A DNA stretch of 64,000 nucleotides from Tamaricihabitans halophyticus (GTDB lineage Bacteria; Actinomycetota; Actinomycetes; Mycobacteriales; Pseudonocardiaceae): contig NZ_SLXQ01000001.1 of the NCBI RefSeq assembly GCF_004340875.1, positions 1,475,094 to 1,539,093 on the forward strand, read 5' to 3'. Below are positions 34,390-42,810 of this stretch, in pieces (the stretch's first letter is position 1; each line of letters starts with the position of its first letter). The notes below the pieces were generated by a model. It ran no database searches, had not been told where the DNA came from, and was given only the letters and a program-made list of their open reading frames with translations. Both the position numbers and the translations under genes were made by a program.

Positions 34390-34683
34390 GTGCCTGGGCT
34401 GCCTGATTCGCTGACCAGCCGGCCCACCGCCGGGGAACTCGACCAAGCCCGCATCCTGCTCCGCGAACACGGTTGGCTCGGCGAGCAGACCAGGATCAGC
34501 TACCTCGGGCTACCCGAACCGAGCAGCCAACCGGTGTATGGTCCCGCTTCCCGCACGGTGCAAGCCATCCTGCTGGATACCCGAACCGGGATGGCCCGGG
34601 ATATCCACGTCTGCCTCGCCGACCGCACGGTGGTGAGCGTCCGCGAGATCGACATGCTCACCGAGGGCCCGCCGGCGATCTGA
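34390..34683 (+). CDS. Stand-alone copper amine oxidase N-terminal (N2-like) domain
   Basis: 97 residues from GTG 34390, with AAGGA about seven bases upstream. The pattern LTSRPTAGELDQARILLREHGWLGEQTRISYLGLPEPS and the strand VQAILLDTRTGMARDIHVCLADRTVVSVREID match the small N2 domain that opens copper amine oxidases, usually ~640 residues long. The catalytic TPQ domain is missing and a stop follows at once. It could be a free-standing domain protein or a truncated gene remnant. It is the last gene before the junction to the next region. Confidence 0.6.
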   Translation: MPGLPDSLTSRPTAGELDQARILLREHGWLGEQTRISYLGLPEPSSQPVYGPASRTVQAILLDTRTGMARDIHVCLADRTVVSVREIDMLTEGPPAI

Positions 34684-34749
34684 GCGTCGGTAAGGCCTTG
34701 GTAAGAGTTTCCGCGAAACCGGCCGCCCTCGGCTCCCAGTCAGATCGTC

Positions 34750-34905
34750 ATGGCTATCGCAACAGGCCCTTTCCACGTTGCCCCGGAAGCCGTCGACGGT
34801 CTTTCCGGACAGGTGGAACGTCAGGGCGAATACGCAAGCACATACCGGTCGCTGCTTGATGAGCCGAACACTCCGACAGGGTATTGGGATCGGACTCCTT
34901 CATCT
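34750..34905 (+). pseudogene. WXG100/ESX-like gene start, apparently truncated at the island junction
   Basis: From ATG 34750 the frame reads MAIATGPFHVAPEAVDGLSG, continuing QVERQGEYASTYRSLLDE, like the first helix of WXG100/ESX-type proteins. After about residue 40, past a PNTPTG stretch, it turns into YWDRTPSSYRCEARISR and then low-complexity Gly/Arg sequence with no family likeness, ending at 35010 where the ABC-F gene starts. I take this as a gene cut at the left boundary of the acquired region. The exact break, somewhere between about 34860 and 34960, cannot be fixed without the intact locus. Confidence 0.45.
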
Positions 34906-35009
34906 TACCGCTGTGAGGCGCGGATTTCCCGGCTGAGCGGGCGATTCGGACAGTGCGGAGGTAGTCGTGATCGTGGTCGTGGGGCCGGCGACCGGGTGGG
35001 TGTGGCCTG

Positions 35010-36806
35010 ATGGCGGCGCATCTGCTTGGAGCCGAGGGGCTCGGTTTGGAGTACCCGACGCGGGTGGTGTTCGAGTCGGTGACGCTCGGGCTGGAGGAAG
35101 GCGATCGGATCGGGATCGTCGGTCGCAACGGCGATGGCAAGTCGAGCCTGCTGGGGATGTTGTCGGGACAGATCGAGCCGAACGCGGGCCGGGTGACGCG
35201 TCGAAGTGGCGTGCGGTTCGGGGTGCTGGATCAGCGCGACGACCTCGACGCCGATGAGACGGTCGGCCGCTCGATCGTCGGCGATGGGCCCGAACACGAG
35301 TGGGCGCGCGATGCGCGCATCCGCGACGTGATCGGCGGCCTGGCCTCCGATATCCCGTGGGAGGCGAAGATCGGCGAGCTGAGCGGTGGGCAGCGGCGCC
35401 GGGTCGCCCTGGCCGCGCTGCTGGTGAGCGACTGGGACCTGATCGCGCTGGACGAGCCGACGAACCATCTCGATGTCGAGGGCGTCGCCTGGCTGGCCGA
35501 GCACCTGAAGCGCCGGTGGGCGAAGAACGCCGGCGGCCTGCTGGTGATCACCCACGACCGGTGGTTCCTGGACGAGGTGTGCACCGAGACGTGGGAGGTC
35601 CACGACGGGATCGTGGAGCCGTTCGAGGGCGGGTACGCCTCCTATGTGCTCCAGCGGGTCGAACGCGACCGGATGGCCGCGGCGACCGAGGCGAAGCGGC
35701 AGAACCTCATGCGCAAGGAACTGGCGTGGCTGCGCCGCGGCGCGCCCGCTCGCACGTCCAAGCCGAAGTTCCGCATCGATGCGGCGAACCAGCTCATCGA
35801 GGACGTTCCCCCGGTACGCAACCCGATCGAGCTGCAACGCCTTGCCGTGGCCCGGCTGGGCAAGGACGTGGTGGACATCGAGGACGTCTCGGTGAGCTTC
35901 GGTGACCATGAGGTGCTGCGGGACATCACCTGGCGGCTCGCGCCCGGTGAGCGCACCGGCATCCTGGGGGCGAACGGGGCGGGCAAGTCGACCCTGCTGG
36001 GATTGATCTGCGGCACACTCCAACCGGCGACCGGGCGGGTCAAGGTCGGCAAGACGGTTCGTGTCGGTGTGCTGGACCAGCAGTTCTCCCAGCTCGACGA
36101 GATCAAGGGCGACCGAGTACGTGAGGTGCTGGCCCGGACCAAGACCACGTTCACGATCGACGGCAAGGACCACACCCCGGCGCAGTTGCTCGAACGTCTT
36201 GGTTTCGCTCGTGAACATCTCTCCGCGCGCGTCGACGATCTTTCCGGAGGCCAGAAGCGGCGGTTGCAACTACTGCTGTTGCTGCTGAGCGAACCTAATC
36301 TCATCGCTCTAGATGAGCCTACGAACGACGTTGATTCTCAGATGCTCACCGCGATGGAGGACCTGCTGGATTCCTGGCCGGGAACGTTGATCGTGGTGTC
36401 CCATGACCGGTACCTCTTGGAGCGGGTCACCGATCAGCAGTATGCGATCTTGGACGGTCGGCTGCGGCATGTGCCGGGCGGGGTCGATGAGTACCTGCGG
36501 CTGCGGCAGGAGCAGGCGAGCACGCCGACCGACCGGCCCGACCTCGCGACGACGTCGACTGAGCCTGAGGACGCGTCGGGGTTGTCCGGTGCGGAGCGTC
36601 GAGCGGCCCAGAAGGAGATCAGCGCGATCGAGCGCCGGCTGGAGAAGGTGTCGGACAGTATCGAGGCGGTACACCGGCGCCTGGCCGAGCACGATCAGAG
36701 CGACTATGAAGGCCTACAGCATCACACTGACGAACTGCGTGAGATGGAGGCCGAAGTGGCGCAGTTGGAGGAGCGGTGGCTACAGCTGTCCGAGTCCGTC
36801 GACTGA
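35010..36806 (+). CDS. ABC-F family ATPase (Uup-like)
   Basis: 598 residues, two ATP-binding cassettes and no membrane segments. Cassette 1 has Walker A GRNGDGKSS (38-46), signature LSGGQRRRVALAALLV and Walker B LIALDEPTNHLD. Cassette 2 has GANGAGKST (about 322), LSGGQKRRLQL and LIALDEPTNDVD. The interdomain linker (about 215-290) is charged, as in ABC-F proteins that act on the ribosome. The C-terminal ~75 residues are a coiled coil (AERRAAQKEISAIERRLEKVSDS). Family roles are ribosome rescue or antibiotic resistance. It is the first island gene. Codon use is less extreme around 36235-36330. Confidence 0.9.
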   Translation: MAAHLLGAEGLGLEYPTRVVFESVTLGLEEGDRIGIVGRNGDGKSSLLGMLSGQIEPNAGRVTRRSGVRFGVLDQRDDLDADETVGRSIVGDGPEHEWARDARIRDVIGGLASDIPWEAKIGELSGGQRRRVALAALLVSDWDLIALDEPTNHLDVEGVAWLAEHLKRRWAKNAGGLLVITHDRWFLDEVCTETWEVHDGIVEPFEGGYASYVLQRVERDRMAAATEAKRQNLMRKELAWLRRGAPARTSKPKFRIDAANQLIEDVPPVRNPIELQRLAVARLGKDVVDIEDVSVSFGDHEVLRDITWRLAPGERTGILGANGAGKSTLLGLICGTLQPATGRVKVGKTVRVGVLDQQFSQLDEIKGDRVREVLARTKTTFTIDGKDHTPAQLLERLGFAREHLSARVDDLSGGQKRRLQLLLLLLSEPNLIALDEPTNDVDSQMLTAMEDLLDSWPGTLIVVSHDRYLLERVTDQQYAILDGRLRHVPGGVDEYLRLRQEQASTPTDRPDLATTSTEPEDASGLSGAERRAAQKEISAIERRLEKVSDSIEAVHRRLAEHDQSDYEGLQHHTDELREMEAEVAQLEERWLQLSESVD

Positions 36807-36831
36807 CCGGCAGGGTCACTGTGCGGACAGT

Positions 36832-36836
36832 CTTAG
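36832..36836. repeat. Target-site duplication, left copy
   Basis: CTTAG, repeated exactly at 38496-38500 outside the inverted ends of the insertion sequence. The exact copy suggests a recent insertion. Confidence 0.8.
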
Positions 36837-36883
36837 CCTTGATCCGTGGACCGGGTGGTTGACCGTTCGGCGTGGTGAATAGA

Positions 36884-36955
36884 GAAAGTGCCTTCTGTGC
36901 AGGGACAATGTGGATTGTCTAGGCCCAAGTCGTCTCTGCTGCGGAAGGCACTTTC
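36884..36955 (+). promoter_or_regulatory. Inverted repeat that can hide the transposase ribosome site
   Basis: GAAAGTGCCTTC (36884-36895) is perfectly complementary to GAAGGCACTTTC (36944-36955). The second arm contains the GGAAGG ribosome site of the transposase start at 36957. Read-through RNA from the flanking ABC-F gene would fold and mask it, while a transcript starting inside would not. The same kind of protection is known for IS10 and IS50. Confidence 0.6.
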
Positions 36956-36956
36956 G

Positions 36957-38351
36957 GTGCAACTATCTCATGTCTGGTCCCGGGCGATGCCGTTGTTCGA
37001 TGACGAGAATCTTGTGTCGTGTGCTGGGCTGGTTCCGGTGATGGCGCTCGCTGAGCAGGCGGGCTTGTCCGAGCTGATCTCATCAAAGGTGACCCTCGCC
37101 TCGACGCGGGTCGCTTCGGCGGGGGTGAACCCGGCGGGCAAGCTCACCTCGATCATCGCGGGGATGGCCGCCGGTGCGGACAGCATCGACGATCTGGATC
37201 TGACCCGATCCGGTGGGATGGGCCGGTTGTTCACCCAGGTGTATGCCCCGGCCACCCTGGGTCAGTTCCTGCGGGAGTTCACCCACGGGCACACCCTGCA
37301 ACTGGCGTCGGTGGCGCGGGCGCACCTGGTCAACCTGGTTCAGCGCAGCGGGCTGCTGCCCGGCATCGCACAGCGGGCGTATGTGGATATCGACTCGCTG
37401 CTGCGCCCGGTTTACGGGCGCGCCAAACAGGGTGCCAGCTTCGGACACGCCAAGATCGCGGGGAAACAGATCCTGCGCCGTGGCCTGTCGCCACTGGCCA
37501 CCACGATCAGCACAGATCAGGGTGCTCCGGTGGTGGCCGGCATCCGGCTACGCGCCGGACGGGCGGGCTCCGGCAAGGGCGCAGCGACGATGCTGCGCGA
37601 AGCGATCACCACCGCCCAAGTGGCCGGAGCCAGCGGGGAGATCCTGGTCCGCGGCGACTCCGCCTACGGCAACAGCGCGGTCGTGAACGCCTGCGTGCGG
37701 GCCGGGGTCGGGTTCTCCGTTTCGATCAGCAAGAACCCCGCGGTGAGCCGGGCCATCGCGACCATCGCTGACGAGGGGTGGACACCGGTGCACTACCCGG
37801 GCGCGGTCGTTGATCCGGACACCGGTGAGCTGATCTCCGACGCGCAGGTCGCCGAAGTCGAGTTCACCGCATTCGCGAGAAAGCACCCAGTCACCGCGAG
37901 GCTGATCGTGCGCCGGGTCCGCGACAAGGCACGAGGCGACGAGTTGTTTCCTGTCTGGCGGTATCACCCGTTCTTCACCAACAGTGCCGAACCGACCGCC
38001 GAGGCGGACATCACCCACCGCCGCCACGCCATCATCGAGACCGTGTTCGCCGACCTCATCGACGGACCCCTCGCGCATCTGCCCTCAGGCCGGTTCGCCG
38101 CCAACGGCGCCTGGGCGATCTGCGCGGCTATGGCGCACAACCTGCTGCGCGCCGCCGGGACCCTGGCCAGCCCACAACATTCCATGGCTCGCGGCGCGAC
38201 GCTACGCCGACACATCGTCACCGTTCCCGCCCGCCTCGCCCGGCCACAACGCCGCCCGGTGCTGCACCTGCCCGCGCACTGGCCATGGGCCGCACCATGG
38301 CGCACCCTCTACAACGCGACATTCGCCACCGGGCCACCAACACTGGCCTGA
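36957..38351 (+). CDS. IS1380-family transposase
   Basis: 464 residues from GTG 36957 (VQLSHVWSRAMPLFDDENLVSCAGLVPVMALAEQAGL). The DDE residues are the Asp of VDIDSLLRPVYG, the Asp of VRGDSAYGNSAVV and the Glu of RRHAIIETVFADLIDG. A ribosome site GGAAGG lies eight bases upstream. The frame is open and full length, so the element may still be active. A longer frame from 36888 has no ribosome site. Confidence 0.92.
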   Translation: MQLSHVWSRAMPLFDDENLVSCAGLVPVMALAEQAGLSELISSKVTLASTRVASAGVNPAGKLTSIIAGMAAGADSIDDLDLTRSGGMGRLFTQVYAPATLGQFLREFTHGHTLQLASVARAHLVNLVQRSGLLPGIAQRAYVDIDSLLRPVYGRAKQGASFGHAKIAGKQILRRGLSPLATTISTDQGAPVVAGIRLRAGRAGSGKGAATMLREAITTAQVAGASGEILVRGDSAYGNSAVVNACVRAGVGFSVSISKNPAVSRAIATIADEGWTPVHYPGAVVDPDTGELISDAQVAEVEFTAFARKHPVTARLIVRRVRDKARGDELFPVWRYHPFFTNSAEPTAEADITHRRHAIIETVFADLIDGPLAHLPSGRFAANGAWAICAAMAHNLLRAAGTLASPQHSMARGATLRRHIVTVPARLARPQRRPVLHLPAHWPWAAPWRTLYNATFATGPPTLA

Positions 38352-38495
38352 ACCCGACCACCGCCCACGAGGGCACCACCGGAGACCCCGAAATGGAAAG
38401 GCTGGCAGGACCAGCAGCATCCTCCTGCCCTTCACCACACCAGCACCCATCAACCAAGATCACGATCAAGAAGTCCCTGGTTCCACGGATCGAGG

Positions 38496-38500
38496 CTTAG
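38496..38500. repeat. Target-site duplication, right copy
   Basis: CTTAG, matching 36832-36836. Confidence 0.8.
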
Positions 38501-38600
38501 GCCTCGACGAGACCATGAGAGGTCGCACAGCGCCGACGACCGTCATACCTCGACATACGAATAGGTCACCTCCGCAACATGCATGAGAGGCTCTCCATGG

Positions 38601-38620
38601 TACAACGTCTGTTGTCTACT
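38601..38620. promoter_or_regulatory. Shared island operator-like motif, copy 1
   Basis: TACAACGTCTGTTGTCTACT, 18 of 20 bases as at 45841-45860. It contains the inverted repeat ACAAC-GTCT-GTTGT and lies 88 bases before the NDH-2-like flavoprotein start. Confidence 0.6.
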
Positions 38621-38708
38621 GCTGGGCGGCGGTGTCGTGATACCGCGAGGTCACTGCGGCGGCCGGGAGAGCTGGAGCCTGGTTCGAGCTGCGATGAGAG
38701 GAAGGTCC

Positions 38709-39809
38709 ATGAGTCGCCGTGTGGTGATCATCGGGGCCGGTTATGCCGGGCTGGGCGCCGCGGTGAGGCTTGCCCGCAAGACGAGAGGCCAGGATGTCCG
38801 GCTCACGTTGGTCAACAGGGATCAGGGCTTCGTCGAGCGAGTGCGGCTGCACCAGCTCGCCGCGGACCAGCGGCTCCGGGCATGGCCGTTGGCCACGATG
38901 CTGCACGGCACCGGCATCGAGTTGCTGATCGCGACGGTGACATCGATCGACGTCACCCGACGACGTGTGCACCTCGAGAGGGCGCCCGGCGCGGTGGAGT
39001 ACGACACCTTGATCTACGCCCTGGGCAGCGGCCTTCCGGCCTATAACGTGCCAGGTGTCTCAGGCCATGCCCACTTCGTGGTGAGCGCCGAGAAGGCCGC
39101 CCGGCTGCGCGATCGGATCGGCGGCCTCTCCGGTGGGAGGATTGCGGTCGTCGGTGGTGGCCTCACCGGCCTGGAGGTCGCCACTGAGATCGCCGAGGCT
39201 CGTCCTGATCTGGACCTCCACCTGTGCGCTGACACCGAACCCGGACACTGGCTCGCCCCGGCCGGGCAGCGGCATCTCCGGCAAGCCCTGGATCGCCTGG
39301 GAATCACCACCCACCTCGGTCGAGTCAGCACGGTGAGAGCGACCTCGGTCGACCTGGACCACGACGGGCGCGTCGACGCCGATGTCACCGTGTGGACAGC
39401 CGGGTTCGCCGTGCCGACCCTGGCCCGGGATTCGGGGATCAGTGCCGACGAGCGCAACCGGATCGTCGTCGACGATCGGCTGCGTTCGGTGTCCCATCCG
39501 GAGATCTACGCCGTGGGCGACGCCGCCGCGGCGACCACGGCCGGCGGGGAGAGCCGGATGTCCTGCCAGACGGCGATCCCGATGGGACGATACGTCGCGG
39601 GAGCCATCGCCCGAGAGCTGTCCGGAGACAAGCCGAGGCCGTACCGCATGCGCTACGTCTGGCAGAACATCAGTCTCGGCCGGCGAGATGGGATCACCCA
39701 GTTCACCCGCGGCGACGACAGCCCGCTGCCCGCTGTCATGACCGGGTGGAAGGCGGCACGATTCAAGGAGGCCGTCACCCGGAGCGTCGTCCGCTACATA
39801 GCCGGATGA
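38709..39809 (+). CDS. NDH-2-like FAD/NAD(P)-dependent oxidoreductase
   Basis: 366 residues from ATG 38709. Two dinucleotide-binding motifs: VVIIGAGYAGLGAAVRLA near the N-terminus for FAD, and RIAVVGGGLTGLEVATEIAE near residue 145 for NAD(P)H. The third FAD motif is PEIYAVGDAAAA near 272. It resembles single-subunit NADH dehydrogenases or apoptosis-inducing-factor-like reductases. There is no obvious membrane-anchor helix. It overlaps the converging LysR gene by 16 bases. Its promoter holds copy 1 of the shared operator-like motif. Confidence 0.85.
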   Translation: MSRRVVIIGAGYAGLGAAVRLARKTRGQDVRLTLVNRDQGFVERVRLHQLAADQRLRAWPLATMLHGTGIELLIATVTSIDVTRRRVHLERAPGAVEYDTLIYALGSGLPAYNVPGVSGHAHFVVSAEKAARLRDRIGGLSGGRIAVVGGGLTGLEVATEIAEARPDLDLHLCADTEPGHWLAPAGQRHLRQALDRLGITTHLGRVSTVRATSVDLDHDGRVDADVTVWTAGFAVPTLARDSGISADERNRIVVDDRLRSVSHPEIYAVGDAAAATTAGGESRMSCQTAIPMGRYVAGAIARELSGDKPRPYRMRYVWQNISLGRRDGITQFTRGDDSPLPAVMTGWKAARFKEAVTRSVVRYIAG

Positions 39810-40714
39810 GCAGAGCCATCGCCGCGCGTCAGCTGCTTTCCGTTCTGGTCGATGTCGAGGAGGTCGAGGAAGGCGGTGGTGGCCGGTGTGGGGTTGAAGT
39901 CGCTCCAGGCGAGGTACTCGATCCGGGTGGGCCCCTCAGCGAGGGGGATCGTCACCAGCTCGGGGTCTTCGATGGCCATGGCCGAGGGCAGGAGCGTGAT
40001 CGCCAGGCGGTTGCGGACGAGGTCGAGGAGCAGGTCGGCGTCCATGACTTCGAAGGTCACCTCGCGTGACAGGCCCGAGCGGGTGAAGGCCAGGTCGCTC
40101 TGCGCCCGGCCGGGGGTGCCGGCCGGAAAGTCCGCGAAGGTCTCGTGCGCCAGGTCCTGCAATGTCACCGCCTCAGAGCCCGCCAGGCGATGGTCGGCAT
40201 CAACGATCGCGGCGTGCCGGTCGCGCCTCAACTCCCGGCAGCGGACGGCCCGTGGCGGGTCGGACTCGGGAAGGCCGAGGACGGCGAGATCGATCTCGCC
40301 CGAACGGATGGCGGCGACCATCTCGTCGCTACGTCCGACCCGCAGCGCGATCCGGACCTGCGGGTACTGCTGATGGAACTCGCGCAGCAGTGCTGGGACG
40401 TCGAGGGCGGTCACTGTGGGGATCATTCCCACTCTCAGGTGGCCCCGGACGTGGCCGGCGGCGGCCGCCGCCTCTGTGACGGACCGGTCAGCCGCCTCCA
40501 AGCATGCGCGCGCGGCGGGGAGGAAGGCCTGTCCCGCTGCGGTGAGCTCGACCCGCCGGCTGGTGCGGGCGAAGAGCTTGGTACCCAGTTCACGCTCCAG
40601 CGCGGCGATCTGATGGCTCAAGGCCGACTGGACGACGTAGCAGCGCTCGGCCGCCCGGGTGAAGTTCCCGGTCTCTGCAACGGCGATCACATAGCGGATC
40701 TGCTGAAGCTCCAC
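39794..40714 (-). CDS. LysR family regulator
   Basis: 306 residues. The winged helix is at residues 1-60 (LQQIRYVIAVAETGNFTRAAERCYVVQSALSHQIAALERELGTKLFARTSRRVELT), followed by the effector-binding fold. It is divergent from the EamA/SDR/ABM operon across 79 bases that contain ATGAG (40743-40747) and CTCAT (40762-40766), a possible binding site. It probably controls that operon. Its 3' end overlaps the flavoprotein gene. Confidence 0.9.
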   Translation of the reverse strand: MELQQIRYVIAVAETGNFTRAAERCYVVQSALSHQIAALERELGTKLFARTSRRVELTAAGQAFLPAARACLEAADRSVTEAAAAAGHVRGHLRVGMIPTVTALDVPALLREFHQQYPQVRIALRVGRSDEMVAAIRSGEIDLAVLGLPESDPPRAVRCRELRRDRHAAIVDADHRLAGSEAVTLQDLAHETFADFPAGTPGRAQSDLAFTRSGLSREVTFEVMDADLLLDLVRNRLAITLLPSAMAIEDPELVTIPLAEGPTRIEYLAWSDFNPTPATTAFLDLLDIDQNGKQLTRGDGSAHPAM

Positions 40715-40793
40715 GCATCTATCTTGCTACGCGATCGGTGCTATGAGAACCATGTGTTGGACTCATTGATGATTCTCCCCGGAGGCTGGGGGC

Positions 40794-41729
40794 ATGACGG
40801 TGACAGCCCCGCTCCCTGCTCCTGCGACTCGCGCCGGCAGCCGCCTGGCGCTCATCCTGATCACCGCCTGCGCACCGGCGGTGTGGGGAAGCACCTACCT
40901 GGTGACCACCGAGCTCCTCCCACCGGGGCACCCGTTGTTCGCCGGGCTCATGCGCGCCCTCCCCGCGGGGCTGCTCGCGATCGCGCTGACTCGGCGGCTG
41001 CCTACGGGGCAGTGGTGGTGGAAGGCCGCCGTGCTCGGTGCCCTCAACATCGGGGCGTTCTTCCCGTTGCTGTTCCTGGCCGCCGAACGTCTCCCGGGCG
41101 GCGTGGCCGCCACGCTCGGCGCGGCTCAGCCTCTCGTGGTCGCGCTGCTCGCGGTCGCGGTGCTCTCCGAGCGGCTCTCCTCATGGCGCCTGGTCTGGGG
41201 CGTGGTCGGAGTGGTCGGGGTCGGACTCGTCGTCCTTGGCCCCACGGCCTCACTCGACGCCGTGGGGATCGCGGCCGGCCTCGCCGGTGCGGCCTCGATG
41301 GGTCTGGGCGTCACGCTCACCAAGCGCTGGGGTCGCCCGGAGGGCATCGGGGCGCTGAGCTTTGCCGGATGGCAGCTCGCCGCAGGTGGCCTGGTCCTCA
41401 CCGTGCCGGTCGCACTGCTCGAAGGTGCCCCCGCGCACGTCGATCTGTCCGCCCTCGCGGGGTATCTCTGGCTGGGCCTGGTCGGCGGCCTGCTCGCCTA
41501 CACCCTGTGGTTCCGGGGCCTGAAGACGCTGCCGGTGACCTCCACCGCGCTGCTGGGGCTGCTCTCCCCGCTGGTCGCCGCCACGCTCGGCGCGCTGATC
41601 CTGGGCGAAGGGTTCACTCTCGCCCAGCTCGCCGGCTTCGCCCTGGCCTTGGCAGCACTGGCAGCCGGCCAGCTCACCCCCGCACGACCTCGCCACGACA
41701 TCCACCATCACGAAGGAGCCCAGCTGTGA
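40794..41729 (+). CDS. EamA-type (DMT superfamily) transporter
   Basis: 311 residues with ten predicted membrane segments in two EamA repeats (LILITACAPAVWGSTYLVTTELLPPGHPLFAGLMRALPAGLLA and the second from about residue 155). The C-terminus is His-rich (PRHDIHHHEGAQL). It probably exports small metabolites or drugs. GGAGG lies eight bases before the ATG. Its stop overlaps the next gene in GTGA, so it leads a three-gene operon facing a LysR gene. Confidence 0.88.
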   Translation: MTVTAPLPAPATRAGSRLALILITACAPAVWGSTYLVTTELLPPGHPLFAGLMRALPAGLLAIALTRRLPTGQWWWKAAVLGALNIGAFFPLLFLAAERLPGGVAATLGAAQPLVVALLAVAVLSERLSSWRLVWGVVGVVGVGLVVLGPTASLDAVGIAAGLAGAASMGLGVTLTKRWGRPEGIGALSFAGWQLAAGGLVLTVPVALLEGAPAHVDLSALAGYLWLGLVGGLLAYTLWFRGLKTLPVTSTALLGLLSPLVAATLGALILGEGFTLAQLAGFALALAALAAGQLTPARPRHDIHHHEGAQL

Positions 41730-42430
41730 ATCTCACGATCATCGGAGCCACCGGCATGGTCGGCACCCGACTCCTGAGCGAAGCACTCCGCCGTGGCCAC
41801 CACGTCACCGCCGCCGCACGCCGGCCCACTCAGCACAAGGCACCGCAGGTGCGGGCACTGACCGTGGACGTGACCAGCGGCGAGAACCTCGACGCCGCAT
41901 TCTCCGGAACAGAGGCCGCCATCTTGAGCATCCGTCCCGCTCCCGGCCAGGAGGAGACCCTGGCGCCACTGACCAGCCGCGTCCTCGATGCCGCCGCCCG
42001 GGCCGACACTCCGGTCCTGGTCATCGGCGGAGCAGGACCGCTGCGGTCACCAAGCCGCCCCGATCTTCTCGTTGCCGAGGACCCCGCCTACGTTCCGGCG
42101 GCCTGGCGCCCCGTCGCCGGCGCGAGCACGGCGCAGCTCCACGCCTGCGAGGCACATGACCACGCCTCGTGGACCTACCTCAGCCCGCCGGCGATCCTCG
42201 AGCCCGGCGTCCGCACCGGGCGCTACCGGCGCGGCACCACGACGCTACTGACCCATCCCGAGGGCTCCTCACGGATCAGCGCCGAGGATCTGGCTGTGGC
42301 CGCGCTCGACGAGATCGAGTCACCCGGACCAGACCGCCACTTCACCGTCGTCGCCGAGGCGGGACCAGACTCGTCTGTGACGGCCGCGCCGCTCTCCCGA
42401 GCCGCTCGCCAGCACAAGGAGGCACTGTGA
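41726..42430 (+). CDS. NAD(P)-dependent oxidoreductase, NmrA/atypical SDR type
   Basis: 234 residues from GTG 41726. The nucleotide motif is TIIGATGMVGTRLLSEALRRGHHVTAAARR (residues 3-32). NAD(P)H-binding, flavin-reductase-like or NmrA-like proteins have this plan and lack the YxxxK active site. Both ends are translationally coupled (GTGA to EamA, GTGA to ABM). AAGGAG precedes the start. It could reduce a quinone or protect cofactor. Upstream in-frame sequence to 40145 is a non-coding shadow. Confidence 0.82.
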   Translation: MNLTIIGATGMVGTRLLSEALRRGHHVTAAARRPTQHKAPQVRALTVDVTSGENLDAAFSGTEAAILSIRPAPGQEETLAPLTSRVLDAAARADTPVLVIGGAGPLRSPSRPDLLVAEDPAYVPAAWRPVAGASTAQLHACEAHDHASWTYLSPPAILEPGVRTGRYRRGTTTLLTHPEGSSRISAEDLAVAALDEIESPGPDRHFTVVAEAGPDSSVTAAPLSRAARQHKEAL

Positions 42431-42735
42431 CCTCGACACAGGTCATCGAGATCATCAGATACGACCTTCCGGCAGGACGAGTCGAGGAGTTCCTCGATGC
42501 CTATGCGCAGTCGCTGCCTCACCTCAGCGCGGATCCGCACTGCCTGTCGGTCGAGGTCCTCCGTTCCATTGGCGCGAAGACGCACCGGGTGTTGGTTCGC
42601 ATCGGGTGGGACTCGATCGAGGGGCATGAGGTCGCCTTCACCGAAGGGCCGCACTTCGAGCGGTTCATCACGCCCCTGCGCCCGTGGCTGGGGTACGTCG
42701 TCGAGATGACCCACTACGAGCAGGTCGGTTTGTAG
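42427..42735 (+). CDS. ABM (antibiotic biosynthesis monooxygenase) family protein
   Basis: 102 residues from GTG 42427, overlapping the upstream stop. TQVIEIIRYDLPAGRVEEFLDAYAQSLPHLSADPHCLSVEVLRSI and HEVAFTEGPHFERFITPLRPWLGYVVEMTHYEQV fit the dimeric ABM ferredoxin-like fold used by quinol monooxygenases. With the transporter and the reductase it forms a quinone/redox-stress-like set. The substrate is unknown. Confidence 0.82.
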   Translation: MTSTQVIEIIRYDLPAGRVEEFLDAYAQSLPHLSADPHCLSVEVLRSIGAKTHRVLVRIGWDSIEGHEVAFTEGPHFERFITPLRPWLGYVVEMTHYEQVGL

Positions 42736-42810
42736 GGGGCCCAGCTGTACCGGCCGGCCCGGAGCGCCAGGCACGACAAAGGCGCGGCAGGCCGGCCGCG
42801 CAGGCGCGCC

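Larger units (their letters stand above)
36837..38495 (+). mobile_element. Complete IS1380-type insertion sequence
   Basis: 1,659 bp. The ends are inverted: left CCTTGATCCGTGGACC (36837-36852), and the right end, read inward on the other strand, is CCTCGATCCGTGGAACC, both starting with CCT as in IS1380. A 5-bp CTTAG target duplication flanks it (36832-36836 and 38496-38500). A single transposase gene fills most of it. The insertion lies between the ABC-F and NDH-2-like genes and breaks neither. Confidence 0.92.

Noticed and set aside
34684..35010. tRNA-type attachment site at the island edge
   Set aside because: No tRNA gene or repeated att-like sequence was seen near the junction, and the right edge is outside the window.
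40145..41725. 5' part of a 761-codon frame leading into the NAD(P)-binding gene
   Set aside because: It overlaps the LysR and EamA genes and has shadow composition; only the part from GTG 41726 is real.
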